Source: Thermoflexales bacterium
GTDB taxonomy: Bacteria; Chloroflexota; Anaerolineae; B4-G1; SLSP01
Assembly (NCBI GenBank): GCA_015486785.1
Contig: WFQZ01000305.1
Span: 1-13,022, forward strand
DNA: 13,022 nt
Direction: 5' to 3'
The translations under genes and the position numbers were made by a program. The notes under the pieces were generated by a model. It saw nothing but the letters and a program-made list of their open reading frames with translations, had not been told where the DNA came from and searched no databases. The first letter of the stretch is position 1. Every line of letters starts with the position of its first letter. Of the stretch, positions 1-7,339 are shown in pieces.

Positions 1-2
1 CG

Positions 3-2054
3 CTTGCGGCGCATAAGAGCGCGAACGTGAGCCAGGTTTCGGCTGGTGGGGAGATTGAGTACACCATCATCTTGACTAACACTTCTGCGTCCAACGTGAC
101 GCCTATTGTCACCGATACGCTATCCGGCGTGCTGAGCTATGTCGCTAACAGCGGGGCCGTGTCTCCAGATGGTAAGGGATACGCCGAGCCGATTACCGGA
201 GGTGTGGCGTTTAAGTTCTACAATCCGGTGGCCGGTGGTGATGTGGTCACGCTGACGTTCCGGGCGACTGTGTCGGCGCAGACGCTGCAGGTGGGGCAGG
301 AGATTACCAACTCCGCCGTGGTGTACGACGGCAGCAGCACCTTTTCCACGAACGTGGCGGTGGTGACCGTGAGCCAGCCTCCGACGGCGCGTATTGATGC
401 GCCGCTCGACGGGCAAACGATTAGCGACAATGCCGGGACGACGTTCCAGATCAGCGGGGTGGTATGGGATACGTACAATCCCGCGCCCTTCCCTGATGAT
501 CCGGTCTTGTCGCCGATCAGCAATTACGGGGGCGGCGGTTCGTATTACGTGCGCTGGAATGCCGGGAGTACGGCCACCGCTTTTGTGCTCCAGGAAGCGA
601 CCGATCCGAGTTTCGATTCGCCGACTACGTACAGTCCGGGCAGTGATACGGAATACTTTGTCAGCGGCAAGAGTAACGGTACGTACTATTACCGCGTGCG
701 GGCGTACAATGACGCCGGTCGTCCCAGCCGTTGGAGCAACATTGAATCGGTGCAAGTGACGGGGGCTTCGCAGCCGTCGCCGATTGTGCCCGGTGAAAAG
801 ACGTCCGTCGCGCCCGATGCGGTGCAAGCTGCGCCAACCGTGAAGGTCAGCATCAACGGCGGCCCTTGGCAGGTCGCCTCGCTAACGGATCAGACCGATT
901 ACTGGTCGTGGTCGTATGACTGGACGCTGCCACAGGAGAATGGCGTACAGTACACCATCCGCGCCGTAGCCGAGGACAGCGGCGGCAATCGCGGCCCGAT
1001 GGATACGATCACCGTGACCGTTGATAACGGTATTCGTTACGTCTACTTCCCGCTCATTTTCCGCCGCTATCCTCCGATCCCTTATGCTCCTACGCTCAGC
1101 GTAACTACGCCGGACGAGAACGGGAATTTCACGCTGAGTTGGGTCTACGGTTCGCATCCCAACGCCCCGGCGACGAGCTATACGTGGCAGGAATCACAGA
1201 ACGCGGACTTCAGCGGTGCGACTTCCAGCGACACGACGGATACATCCGTAAGCCTCAAGAAGCAGCCGGGGACTTACTACTACCGCGTGCGGGGCAATAA
1301 TGCCTGGGGATCGGGGTCTTGGAGCAACGTGGTCAGTGTGGTGGTGGTGACCCAGAATCGGGTGTACGAGTTCAGCACCGCCGGCAATACCGAGGGCTGG
1401 GGGCAAGTGCGGAATGATCTTGAAGCCGGTAAGGATGATCCGAAGTGGTACAAAGTCCGGTCGCTCAATGGGAGTCTGTATACGTACTTGCACGGGCGGT
1501 TTGACTTCCTGGAGGCCGGGCCGATGCAGGAAGCCCCGGAGGTGCCTTATACAATCAAAACGCGGGTGCGGTTCATTGATAACGAAACCCTTGATGGAGA
1601 GTCGTATACGGCGAAGAACAAGACGGCTTATGGGATCCTATTTGGCGGCAACAGCGGTACGCCTTGTCCGGCAACCCGCACCACGCCCAAGGATACCGGT
1701 TGTATGGAGCATTTCTATCGTCTGCTGGTCGTTTACGAGCAAGGGACCGGGAAATTCGTCTGGAATTTCAAGCGCATAGATTACCATGATCCCAACGACG
1801 GCGGGAAGGGCAAGGGCGTGACGTTGATTGATTATCGGCATGCGTCACCGGGCGACGCGCTGGGCTGGAATGAGTGGAAGATCGTTGTGACCAATGATGC
1901 TTCAAACAACATCAAGATATATCTGAATAATTCCCTGATCGGTCAGGCAACCGATCACACGTATCTCAATGATCGCTACTTCGGTACATTTATGAACTCA
2001 CCGGACTTCGGTGCGGTGGGAGCGAAGTGGGATTGGTTCCGCGTAGAACGGTAA
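3..2054 (+). CDS. Multidomain secreted surface protein (DUF11, Ig-like, FN3-like, LamG-like), 5' end missing
   Basis: The frame is open from base 3, so the true start and signal peptide lie upstream; the GTG at 27 is internal. Residues here count from that GTG. Residues 1-115 form a DUF11-type repeat ('GGEIEYTIILTN', 'VGQEITNSAVV'). Residues 118-149 and 269-334 look like two halves of one Ig-like domain ('PLDGQTI', then 'VSINGGPWQVA'), separated by an FN3-like module at about 150-245. Residues 338-352 carry 'YVYFPLIFRRYPPIP', followed by a second FN3-like module (to about 442) containing 'TYYYRVRGNNAWG'. Residues 446-675 are a concanavalin/LamG-like beta-rich domain with a Cys pair (C547, C559). 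No catalytic motif is visible. Such modules usually serve adhesion, glycan binding or surface-layer roles, so a cell-surface or secreted location is inferred. The next gene starts 18 nt downstream and repeats the C-terminal architecture, suggesting one transcript. Confidence 0.85.
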   Translation, partial: LAAHKSANVSQVSAGGEIEYTIILTNTSASNVTPIVTDTLSGVLSYVANSGAVSPDGKGYAEPITGGVAFKFYNPVAGGDVVTLTFRATVSAQTLQVGQEITNSAVVYDGSSTFSTNVAVVTVSQPPTARIDAPLDGQTISDNAGTTFQISGVVWDTYNPAPFPDDPVLSPISNYGGGGSYYVRWNAGSTATAFVLQEATDPSFDSPTTYSPGSDTEYFVSGKSNGTYYYRVRAYNDAGRPSRWSNIESVQVTGASQPSPIVPGEKTSVAPDAVQAAPTVKVSINGGPWQVASLTDQTDYWSWSYDWTLPQENGVQYTIRAVAEDSGGNRGPMDTITVTVDNGIRYVYFPLIFRRYPPIPYAPTLSVTTPDENGNFTLSWVYGSHPNAPATSYTWQESQNADFSGATSSDTTDTSVSLKKQPGTYYYRVRGNNAWGSGSWSNVVSVVVVTQNRVYEFSTAGNTEGWGQVRNDLEAGKDDPKWYKVRSLNGSLYTYLHGRFDFLEAGPMQEAPEVPYTIKTRVRFIDNETLDGESYTAKNKTAYGILFGGNSGTPCPATRTTPKDTGCMEHFYRLLVVYEQGTGKFVWNFKRIDYHDPNDGGKGKGVTLIDYRHASPGDALGWNEWKIVVTNDASNNIKIYLNNSLIGQATDHTYLNDRYFGTFMNSPDFGAVGAKWDWFRVER

Positions 2055-2072
2055 TTTCAAGGAGTTGAGGGA

Positions 2073-3224
2073 ATGAGCAAGCCTGCGGTGAAGACTAAAA
2101 CAGCTTGGCACAAATACGTTGTAGGCTGCATGAGCATGATGCTTTTGCTGATGGTGATCTTTCCGAGCGGTATCTATGCTGCCCCGTCCGTCCGTGGGCT
2201 GGGGCCGGAGGGGGGAGAGACGATCATTATTTCCTCGATAGCGTACTTGCCATTGATCGTGCGTTACTATCCCCCGATCCCGCACGCACCGACGCTTGCG
2301 CCGATAACCGAGGTAAGCACGGGGCAGCCTTACACGGTGACCTGGAGCGTCTCCGCCACAACGCCGATTTTGTACTACACGCTTCAGGCGTCTGACGACT
2401 CGGCGTTCAGCAGCCCGCGTAGCTACACGACCACCGAGACTTCGTATACCATTCCGGCGGCGGCCAATCAACTCACGTACTATCGCGTGCGCGGGCACAA
2501 TGTGTGGGGCGATGGCGCGTGGAGTAATGTGGAGGTAACGCAATTTGCGGCATTCCGCGATCATTTTGATGGCCAATTAAACGTGGATTGGCACGCCAAG
2601 CGCACCAGTTCCCCGAAGCTCTCTTCGATGACGATTGGCTACGACGGCAACGGGAACCTGGAGACTATGGTGGGGGATATGTACGACTTTGCGATCTTCT
2701 CCCCGCTGGTCCCGGCCCCGCCGCCGCCCTATCACATTCAGATACGCACGCAGATCATCCACCGGGTGAACGAGGTTTCTTACGGGCTGGCCTTTGGCGG
2801 GAACGAGGGTTCGTTCTGTATGGTGGATCGCAGCCGAGCGCAGGACCCGGCGGGATGTTTCTCTCACTACTACCGGCTCAATGTTATCTGGGCCGGCGGG
2901 TATCTCAAGTATTCGGTGGCTCGCATAGACGGGCATGATGAACGGGGCCGTGGCCTCGGCGCAACCCTGCGTGGATTTTCCAATGTGCTCACCGGTGGCC
3001 CGGATGATTGGCATGTGTGGGATATCTGGGTCTACGATGACCGATTCGGTGTGGGCGTCGACGGGCAGTTCATTGCCTGGATCAACGACACCACTTACTT
3101 ACACGACCCGTACTTTGGCATCTTCAGCTCCACCTTTGAGTACAACTTCGCGCACTTTAGACATGCTCGTTACTACGTGGAGCCGATTACGCCGGATATG
3201 AACGTGCCGCCGCCTCCACAGTAG
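2073..3224 (+). CDS. Secreted FN3-like/LamG-like surface protein, short paralogue of the upstream gene
   Basis: This 383-residue protein starts at an ATG 8 nt after AAGGAG (2059-2064). It has a clear signal peptide: Lys-rich n-region (residues 1-14), hydrophobic stretch 18-32 and an Ala cleavage region around 35-37 ('IYAAP'). Residues 57-73 carry 'AYLPLIVRYYPPIPHAP', the same motif as in the preceding protein. An FN3-like module follows (about 72-158, 'YYRVRGHNVWGDGAWSNV'). A concanavalin/LamG-like domain fills 160-370 and shares several blocks with the upstream protein ('YGLAFGGN', 'YYRLNV', 'ARIDGHD', 'DTTYLHDPYFGIF'). Two Cys (C249, C262) sit where the upstream protein has C547 and C559, so a disulfide loop is plausible. 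It ends in a Pro-rich tail. It looks like a partial duplication of its neighbour. Function is unknown; carbohydrate or cell-surface binding is inferred only from the fold type. Confidence 0.85.
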   Translation: MSKPAVKTKTAWHKYVVGCMSMMLLLMVIFPSGIYAAPSVRGLGPEGGETIIISSIAYLPLIVRYYPPIPHAPTLAPITEVSTGQPYTVTWSVSATTPILYYTLQASDDSAFSSPRSYTTTETSYTIPAAANQLTYYRVRGHNVWGDGAWSNVEVTQFAAFRDHFDGQLNVDWHAKRTSSPKLSSMTIGYDGNGNLETMVGDMYDFAIFSPLVPAPPPPYHIQIRTQIIHRVNEVSYGLAFGGNEGSFCMVDRSRAQDPAGCFSHYYRLNVIWAGGYLKYSVARIDGHDERGRGLGATLRGFSNVLTGGPDDWHVWDIWVYDDRFGVGVDGQFIAWINDTTYLHDPYFGIFSSTFEYNFAHFRHARYYVEPITPDMNVPPPPQ

Positions 3225-3235
3225 GCACAGCACAC

Positions 3236-3274
3236 AAAAACGGGCGTCGCCCGCGAGAGCGACGCCCGTTTTTT
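3236..3274. terminator. Bidirectional intrinsic terminator
   Basis: A perfect 12-bp stem (3239-3250 AACGGGCGTCGC with 3259-3270) encloses an 8-nt loop. It is followed by a T-run at 3269-3274 and preceded by an A-run at 3236-3240. It therefore fits an intrinsic terminator in both directions, for the surface-protein genes on + and for the converging mrr gene on -. Confidence 0.9.
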
Positions 3275-3328
3275 CTTTAGTCCCGAATGAATTATCCTAT
3301 CGGCGGTAGCTTACTGGGTAGACGATGC

Positions 3329-4240
3329 TTATTCTTCTGTGAAGTAATCCGAATCAATGCGCTTAATTTCGTAAACGGCAACCGGTGTAACGCCAACGTT
3401 GTAATCAATCATCAACTGTGCCAATGTGTCCCCATCAATCAAGACTATTTTGCTGTCTATGCGGGAAGCATACTCTCTGGCATGATTGGTGAATGTCGAC
3501 GTGGTAATGAAAATGCCTTTCTTGGCTCTTTGACCTTGTAATGCCCCTGCAAACTTCTGGATTTCGGGCCGTCCCACCGCAGTGCCTTCCCAGCGTTTGG
3601 CTTGAATGTAAACGACATCCAAACCAAGCCGGTCTTCTTTGATGACGCCGTCAATGCCCCCATCTCCGCTTCTTCCGATGGCGGCTCCTGCATCTTTCCG
3701 TGTGCCTCCATAGCCCATCTTGACTAGCAAATCGAGCACTAAACGCTCAAAGAAGGCGGGCGAATGCTCTTTGATGGTTTGTAAGAGTTCATCGGCTAAT
3801 CCTTGTTGCATAGATTGATATGCAGCCTCAATCTCTTCCTCTGGAGTCCGAGTTTCATCGAGCGTATGTCTCGTGGGAGTTTTGATTGTGCTTGACTTGT
3901 GCTTTTGAAACTCAAGGAATTCAGGGAATTGTCTGAGGTAAGCCGCGTTTAGCTTGGGAAGGTTTTGTCTTAAGGTGTCTTGTCCGCGATCCGTGATTTG
4001 GAAATAACCCCTCCGTGTGGTCTTTACTAGGCCGGCCTTCTTCATATATGTCCGTGCCCAGCCAACACGATTATCAAACGTTGCTTGCTGCCCGCTAGGG
4101 AGGAGCTGCTTTCTCTCTTCATCAGTTAATTTGAACTGATCGGCAAGTATTTCGATGGTTTCTCGTAAGGAATGTTCCTTTCCGTCTCCAAGCAGTCTCA
4201 GGAGAGGCAACATAATTAATTGGTAATCCGGCATAGTCAT
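3329..4240 (-). CDS. mrr: Mrr-family type IV restriction endonuclease
   Basis: Starting at the ATG at 4240, the protein is 303 residues, close to E. coli Mrr. An N-terminal winged-helix Mrr_N-type domain covers about residues 1-90 ('FDNRVGWARTYMKKAGL', 'RRGYFQITDRG'). A charged linker follows, then a PD-(D/E)xK Mrr_cat domain (about 155-280) with 'GDGGIDG' (Asp197) and 'YIQAKRW' (Gln213, Lys215), the D...QxK signature of this family. 'FFERLVLDLL' supplies the usual helix before the core. Mrr enzymes cut DNA bearing foreign methylation; the modification recognised here cannot be read from sequence. The frame can be extended to a TTG at 4330, but a good promoter (4279-4306) lies inside that extension. 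The ATG at 4240 has AAGGA about 11 nt upstream and is preferred; ATG 4234 is the alternative. No methyltransferase or specificity gene adjoins it. It is divergent from the transporter operon and visibly richer in A/T than that operon, which may reflect horizontal acquisition. Confidence 0.9.
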   Translation of the reverse strand: MTMPDYQLIMLPLLRLLGDGKEHSLRETIEILADQFKLTDEERKQLLPSGQQATFDNRVGWARTYMKKAGLVKTTRRGYFQITDRGQDTLRQNLPKLNAAYLRQFPEFLEFQKHKSSTIKTPTRHTLDETRTPEEEIEAAYQSMQQGLADELLQTIKEHSPAFFERLVLDLLVKMGYGGTRKDAGAAIGRSGDGGIDGVIKEDRLGLDVVYIQAKRWEGTAVGRPEIQKFAGALQGQRAKKGIFITTSTFTNHAREYASRIDSKIVLIDGDTLAQLMIDYNVGVTPVAVYEIKRIDSDYFTEE

Positions 4241-4278
4241 AGTTTCGAGTGTCCTTTCGCTTATGGAGAAGTACACAG

Positions 4279-4306
4279 AATATAGCTTGATGGGGAGAAA
4301 CGTCAA
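4279..4306 (-). promoter_or_regulatory. Sigma70-type promoter of mrr
   Basis: On the - strand, TTGACG (4306-4301) is followed after 16 nt by TATATT (4284-4279). Transcription would begin around 4272, about 30 nt before the chosen mrr ATG at 4240. The position supports that start over the upstream TTG. Confidence 0.6.
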
Positions 4307-4348
4307 AAGCCTCTTCAGGAGATTGGGCAAAAGAGTGCTCGCCGGCTA

Positions 4349-4377
4349 TTGACAAAAGAACACGCTTGCCCTAAAAT
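4349..4377 (+). promoter_or_regulatory. Near-consensus sigma70-type promoter of the ABC importer operon
   Basis: TTGACA (4349-4354) and TAAAAT (4372-4377) are separated by exactly 17 nt, so only one -10 base departs from consensus. The expected start is near 4384, leaving a leader of about 130 nt before the binding-protein ATG. It is the only strong promoter seen ahead of the five transporter genes and is back-to-back with the mrr promoter. Confidence 0.75.
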
Positions 4378-4381
4378 GTAG

Positions 4382-4424
4382 CGGTTGGCGTGTGAACGTT
4401 ACGGCGTTCCCGCCAACCGTTTTT
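4382..4424 (+). terminator. Leader hairpin with T-run: possible attenuator
   Basis: CGGTTGGCG (4382-4390) pairs perfectly with CGCCAACCG (4411-4419). An inner stem GAACG (4394-4398) with CGTTC (4405-4409) extends it. Five T follow immediately (4420-4424), as in an intrinsic terminator. The predicted transcription start is at its left edge, so it could be a promoter-proximal attenuator or a 5'-end stabilising hairpin. No ligand-binding riboswitch fold is recognised. Confidence 0.5.
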
Positions 4425-4442
4425 AGGGGGGAGGTGATGTTA

Positions 4443-4523
4443 TTGAAAGATTTGATGTTCCCATTTCGTAAAGGTTTTCCAGTTTCACATTTTCAGAGAA
4501 GGAGGAAGTACGATGAAAACTAA
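4443..4523 (+). CDS. Possible leader peptide upstream of the binding-protein gene
   Basis: A short open frame of 26 codons begins with TTG at 4443, 7 nt after a perfect GGAGGT (4430-4435). An in-frame ATG at 4437 is also present but lies too close to that site. It is rich in Phe, Arg and Lys ('FPFRKGFP', 'QRRRKYDEN'). It ends with TAA at 4521-4523, overlapping the first codons of the binding-protein gene (ATG 4513) in another frame, an arrangement that would permit translational coupling. No homology is recognised, and the GGAGGT could be coincidental. Confidence 0.3.
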   Translation: MKDLMFPFRKGFPVSHFQRRRKYDEN

Positions 4524-6228
4524 GTCCCTATTCATACTGATTTCGGTGCTGGTGTTGGCCAGCATGGCGTTGAGTGCGTGCGGCCCTAAGGCCACGCCCA
4601 CGCCGGCGGCGACACAAGCTCCAACCGAGAAGCCCACCGAGGCAGCGACCGAAGCTCCCACCGCCGAGCCGACCGAGGTCCCTACCGCCGAGCCGACTGA
4701 GGCCGCCGGCCCGCATCCCTTGTGGACGGTGCCCCTCAAGCAGGCTATCGCGGCGGCCATTGATCGCGAGGCCCTGGTGGATCGCGTCTTTGAAGGACGC
4801 AACATTCCGGCCTACCACATGGTGCCCCCGGACTATCCCTATGCTACTGAGCCGTTCCTGGATAAGTACGGCACCCGCGACCTGGATTTGGCGATCAAGC
4901 TGCTCAAATCCCAGGGGTATAGCGAGGACAATCCCTTCACCTTTGACCTGTGGTATCCGCCGGAGCACTACGGCACGACAACCGCCGACGTGGTTCAGGT
5001 CATCAAGGAGCAGTTGGAAGAAACCGGCTTGATCAAGGTCAACTTGAAGAGCCAGAACTGGGCGGAGTACGTGGATAGTTTTGTGGAAGGCAAGCTGCCG
5101 GTCTTCATCTTGGGCTGGTTCCCCGACTTCGCCGATCCCGATAACTGGCTGACGCCCTTCGCTTCCTGCATCCAATCGCCCGATAACGGCGTCAACTACT
5201 GCGACAAGCACATGGACGAGCTGTTGCAGGCCGGCGCGTCTGCTTCGGACCCGGACAAGCGGGCGGCAATCTACAAAGAACTGGGCGAGTACTACGCCGA
5301 GCAAGTTCCTACCCTGCCGCTGTTCTGGGAGCCGGAGTTCATCACCTTCCGCGATGGCGTGGAAGGCGTGAAGATCGGTGCTCCGTTTGAGTTCAACTAC
5401 AACGTGCTGAAGTTCGGTGACGGCGCGAAACCGGCCTCCGGCAGCAACGACACGATCATCATCGGCACGACCGATGAGGTGAACAGCCTGGACGCTCAGG
5501 ATGCCTACTCCACGCACGATTGGGAGATCCTCAAGAACACCGGCGTGCCGCTGCTCAAGTACAAGCCCGGCGAGGCGGAGTTGGAGCCTGCGGCGGCGGA
5601 GGACTTCCCCACCGTCAGCGACGACGGCAAGACCTACACCTTCAAGCTGCGCCACGACATCAAATTTGCCGATGGTACGCCTGTGACCTCTGCGGATTAC
5701 CTCCGCTCGTGGAATCGGCTCAACACGCTGGAAGGGCAGGTTTCGGGGTTGATTCAGGCTTACGTGGAAAGCGCGGAAGCCCCCGATGATTACACGATAG
5801 TCTACCACCTCAAGGACTCCTACGGGTTCTTCCCGGCGTTGGCGGCGACCGCCCCCTTCATCCCGATGAACCCCAACATCTATCCCGATGATCAGATCGT
5901 GCAATTCCCCGACAAGCTGGACGGCATTGGGCCATATCGCATGGTTTCCTACGTCCCCGGCCAGCAGATGGAGTTGGAGGCCAATCCGGAGTACTTCGGC
6001 GACGACAAGCCCAACATCTCACACGTGATCATCCGCTACTTCGCCGATCCCACCACGATGAGCAATGCCGTCGAGAAGGGCGAGATTGACATTGCTTGGC
6101 GGACGTTGGGGCCGGTTGAGGCCATCCGACTGCAAAGCGTCGCCGGGCTGACCGTGGAAAAGATCAACGCCCCGGCCCTGCGTTACATCGTCTTCAACAA
6201 CACCTACATGGTTGGCGAAGACAAGTAA
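4513..6228 (+). CDS. Peptide-type ABC importer substrate-binding lipoprotein (family 5), apparently circularly permuted
   Basis: This 571-residue lipoprotein has a signal peptide with lipobox LSAC (Cys23), then a Thr/Pro/Glu/Ala linker (24-67) that spaces the binding domain from the membrane. The start follows AAGGAGG (4499-4505) by 7 nt. It should capture peptides or a similar solute outside the cell for the permeases and ATPases encoded next. In a usual family-5 protein, 'IIGTTDE..SLD' comes first and 'QAIAAAIDRE' lies in the middle. Here residues 68-301 are the normal C-terminal half ('VPLKQAIAAAIDREALVDRVF', 'GWFPDFADPDNWL', 'VPTLPLFWEPE'). Residues 310-571 are the normal N-terminal half ('DTIIIGTTDEVNSLD', 'GKTYTFKLRHDIKFADGTP', 'GPYRMVSYVPGQQ', ending 'LRYIVFNNTYMVGEDK'). 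The end would join smoothly to 'HPLWTVPLKQAI' at the start. Frame and stop are intact and no second binding protein is in the operon. Substrate is unknown. Confidence 0.9.
   Translation: MKTKSLFILISVLVLASMALSACGPKATPTPAATQAPTEKPTEAATEAPTAEPTEVPTAEPTEAAGPHPLWTVPLKQAIAAAIDREALVDRVFEGRNIPAYHMVPPDYPYATEPFLDKYGTRDLDLAIKLLKSQGYSEDNPFTFDLWYPPEHYGTTTADVVQVIKEQLEETGLIKVNLKSQNWAEYVDSFVEGKLPVFILGWFPDFADPDNWLTPFASCIQSPDNGVNYCDKHMDELLQAGASASDPDKRAAIYKELGEYYAEQVPTLPLFWEPEFITFRDGVEGVKIGAPFEFNYNVLKFGDGAKPASGSNDTIIIGTTDEVNSLDAQDAYSTHDWEILKNTGVPLLKYKPGEAELEPAAAEDFPTVSDDGKTYTFKLRHDIKFADGTPVTSADYLRSWNRLNTLEGQVSGLIQAYVESAEAPDDYTIVYHLKDSYGFFPALAATAPFIPMNPNIYPDDQIVQFPDKLDGIGPYRMVSYVPGQQMELEANPEYFGDDKPNISHVIIRYFADPTTMSNAVEKGEIDIAWRTLGPVEAIRLQSVAGLTVEKINAPALRYIVFNNTYMVGEDK
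4654..4701 (+). repeat. 24-nt tandem repeat coding (A/V)PTAEPTE in the lipoprotein linker
   Basis: Two in-frame 24-nt copies (4654-4677 and 4678-4701) differ at only a few bases and encode APTAEPTE and VPTAEPTE. Degenerate PTE units precede them. They lengthen the flexible tether between the lipidated Cys23 and the binding domain. Confidence 0.7.
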
Positions 6229-6256
6229 CCGGCGCACGTTTTCTCAGGTTCATTGC

Positions 6257-6283
6257 GGGGCGGGAGGTGTCACTTCCCGCCCC
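6257..6283 (+). promoter_or_regulatory. Intercistronic hairpin between binding-protein and permease genes
   Basis: GGGGCGGGAGGT (6257-6268) pairs with 6272-6283 over 12 bp (one G-T pair) around a 3-nt loop. No T-run follows, so it is unlikely to be a full terminator. Such hairpins commonly protect the upstream binding-protein message from 3' decay and give higher expression of that component than of the permeases; this role is inferred. Confidence 0.6.
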
Positions 6284-6307
6284 TGATCATATTTTCGGGA
6301 GGATCTT

Positions 6308-7330
6308 ATGTCCGCATCATTTAGGAACTTTATCATTACCCGTATCTTATTGACGATCCCGATGGTGCTTATTCTGATAACATTGGTCTTTTTCGTGATG
6401 CGTGTGTTGCCCGGCGATCCGATCCGTTCCCAGCTTGGGCCTAAAGTCAGCGAGCAGCAAGCTAACGCGATCCGCGAACGGCTGGGACTGAACCGCCCGC
6501 TTTATATCCAATACTTTGACTTCCTCGGCGACGTGCTGACGTTGAACTTCGGCAATGCGATGACGCAAGGCGAACGCCCGATCAAGGCAGAACTGGGCGA
6601 ACGTCTCCCGGCCACGATTGAGTTGACCGTCCCGGCGATGCTGCTGACCGTGCTCTTCGGCATCTTCAGCGGAGCTTATGCGGCACATCACCGGAAGAAA
6701 CCCAGCGACTACGGATTGCGGATGTTCAGCATCATCGTTTACGCCATCCCGGTTTTCTTCCTGGGGCTGTTGTTCCAGGTGCTGTTTTCGGTGCGGCTGC
6801 CCATACTGCCCTTGGATGGACGTATGTCGCCCATGCTGCTCTCGACGTTCCACCCGATCACGAACTTCTACGTGCTGGATGCGATCTTGACCCGCAACTG
6901 GCCCGCGTTAGGGTCTCTCTTGCAGCACTTGATCATGCCCTCGGTGACGTTGGGGCTGGTGCTGACCGGCCCATTCTTGCGGCTGACGCGCGTCAACATG
7001 ATCGAGACGCTGCATGAAGACTTCATCACCGCCGGGCGGGCGCGAGGCATTCCCGAAAAGCGATTGGTGTATCGCCACGCGCTCCGCAACACTTTCATCC
7101 CCATTTTGACCTTCATCGGGCTGCAATTCGCGCTCCTGCTGGCCGGCGCGGTGCTCACCGAGACGACCTTTTCGTGGCCGGGCATGGGGCGTTACCTGGT
7201 GACGCGCATTGAACTGCGTGACTACAACGCGGTGCAATCGGTGATCGCCGTGTTTGCGCTCTTCGTCGGCGCGATCAGCGTGCTGGTGGACATTCTGTAC
7301 GCTTTCATTGACCCTCGGGTCCGCTACTAG
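6308..7330 (+). CDS. dppB: Peptide/nickel-type ABC importer permease, DppB/OppB family
   Basis: This 340-residue integral membrane protein forms half of the translocation channel. The first membrane segment is at about 10-32 and is followed by the family motif 'RVLPGDP' (32-38). 'LGLNRPLYIQYFDFLGDVLTLNFG' (59-82) is the typical external-loop block. Four to five further hydrophobic segments lie at about 105-125, 138-160, 207-225, 263-285 and 309-333. The cytoplasmic EAA loop that contacts the ATPases is at about 238-261 ('DFITAGRARGIPEKRL...ALRN'). Length and order are ordinary for DppB. The ATG follows GGGAGGA (6297-6303). It sits 79 nt after the binding-protein gene and 9 nt before the second permease gene. 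The family is clear; whether the substrate is dipeptide, oligopeptide, nickel or sugar oligomer cannot be told. Confidence 0.93.
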   Translation: MSASFRNFIITRILLTIPMVLILITLVFFVMRVLPGDPIRSQLGPKVSEQQANAIRERLGLNRPLYIQYFDFLGDVLTLNFGNAMTQGERPIKAELGERLPATIELTVPAMLLTVLFGIFSGAYAAHHRKKPSDYGLRMFSIIVYAIPVFFLGLLFQVLFSVRLPILPLDGRMSPMLLSTFHPITNFYVLDAILTRNWPALGSLLQHLIMPSVTLGLVLTGPFLRLTRVNMIETLHEDFITAGRARGIPEKRLVYRHALRNTFIPILTFIGLQFALLLAGAVLTETTFSWPGMGRYLVTRIELRDYNAVQSVIAVFALFVGAISVLVDILYAFIDPRVRY

Positions 7331-7339
7331 GAGAGAAGT

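Noticed and set aside
27..29. GTG at 27 as the true start of the first gene
   Set aside because: The frame is open to the window edge and the preceding codons (AAHKSAN) fit the usual lead-in of a DUF11 repeat; no ribosome-binding site or signal peptide is present.
4241..4330. TTG at 4330 as the start of mrr
   Set aside because: The extra 30 residues resemble no Mrr N-terminus and contain the promoter; the ATG at 4240 has a ribosome-binding site.
4528..5904. 458-codon open frame on the - strand opposite the binding-protein gene
   Set aside because: Low-complexity Arg/Gly/Val composition, no motif, and the + strand encodes an unmistakable lipoprotein.
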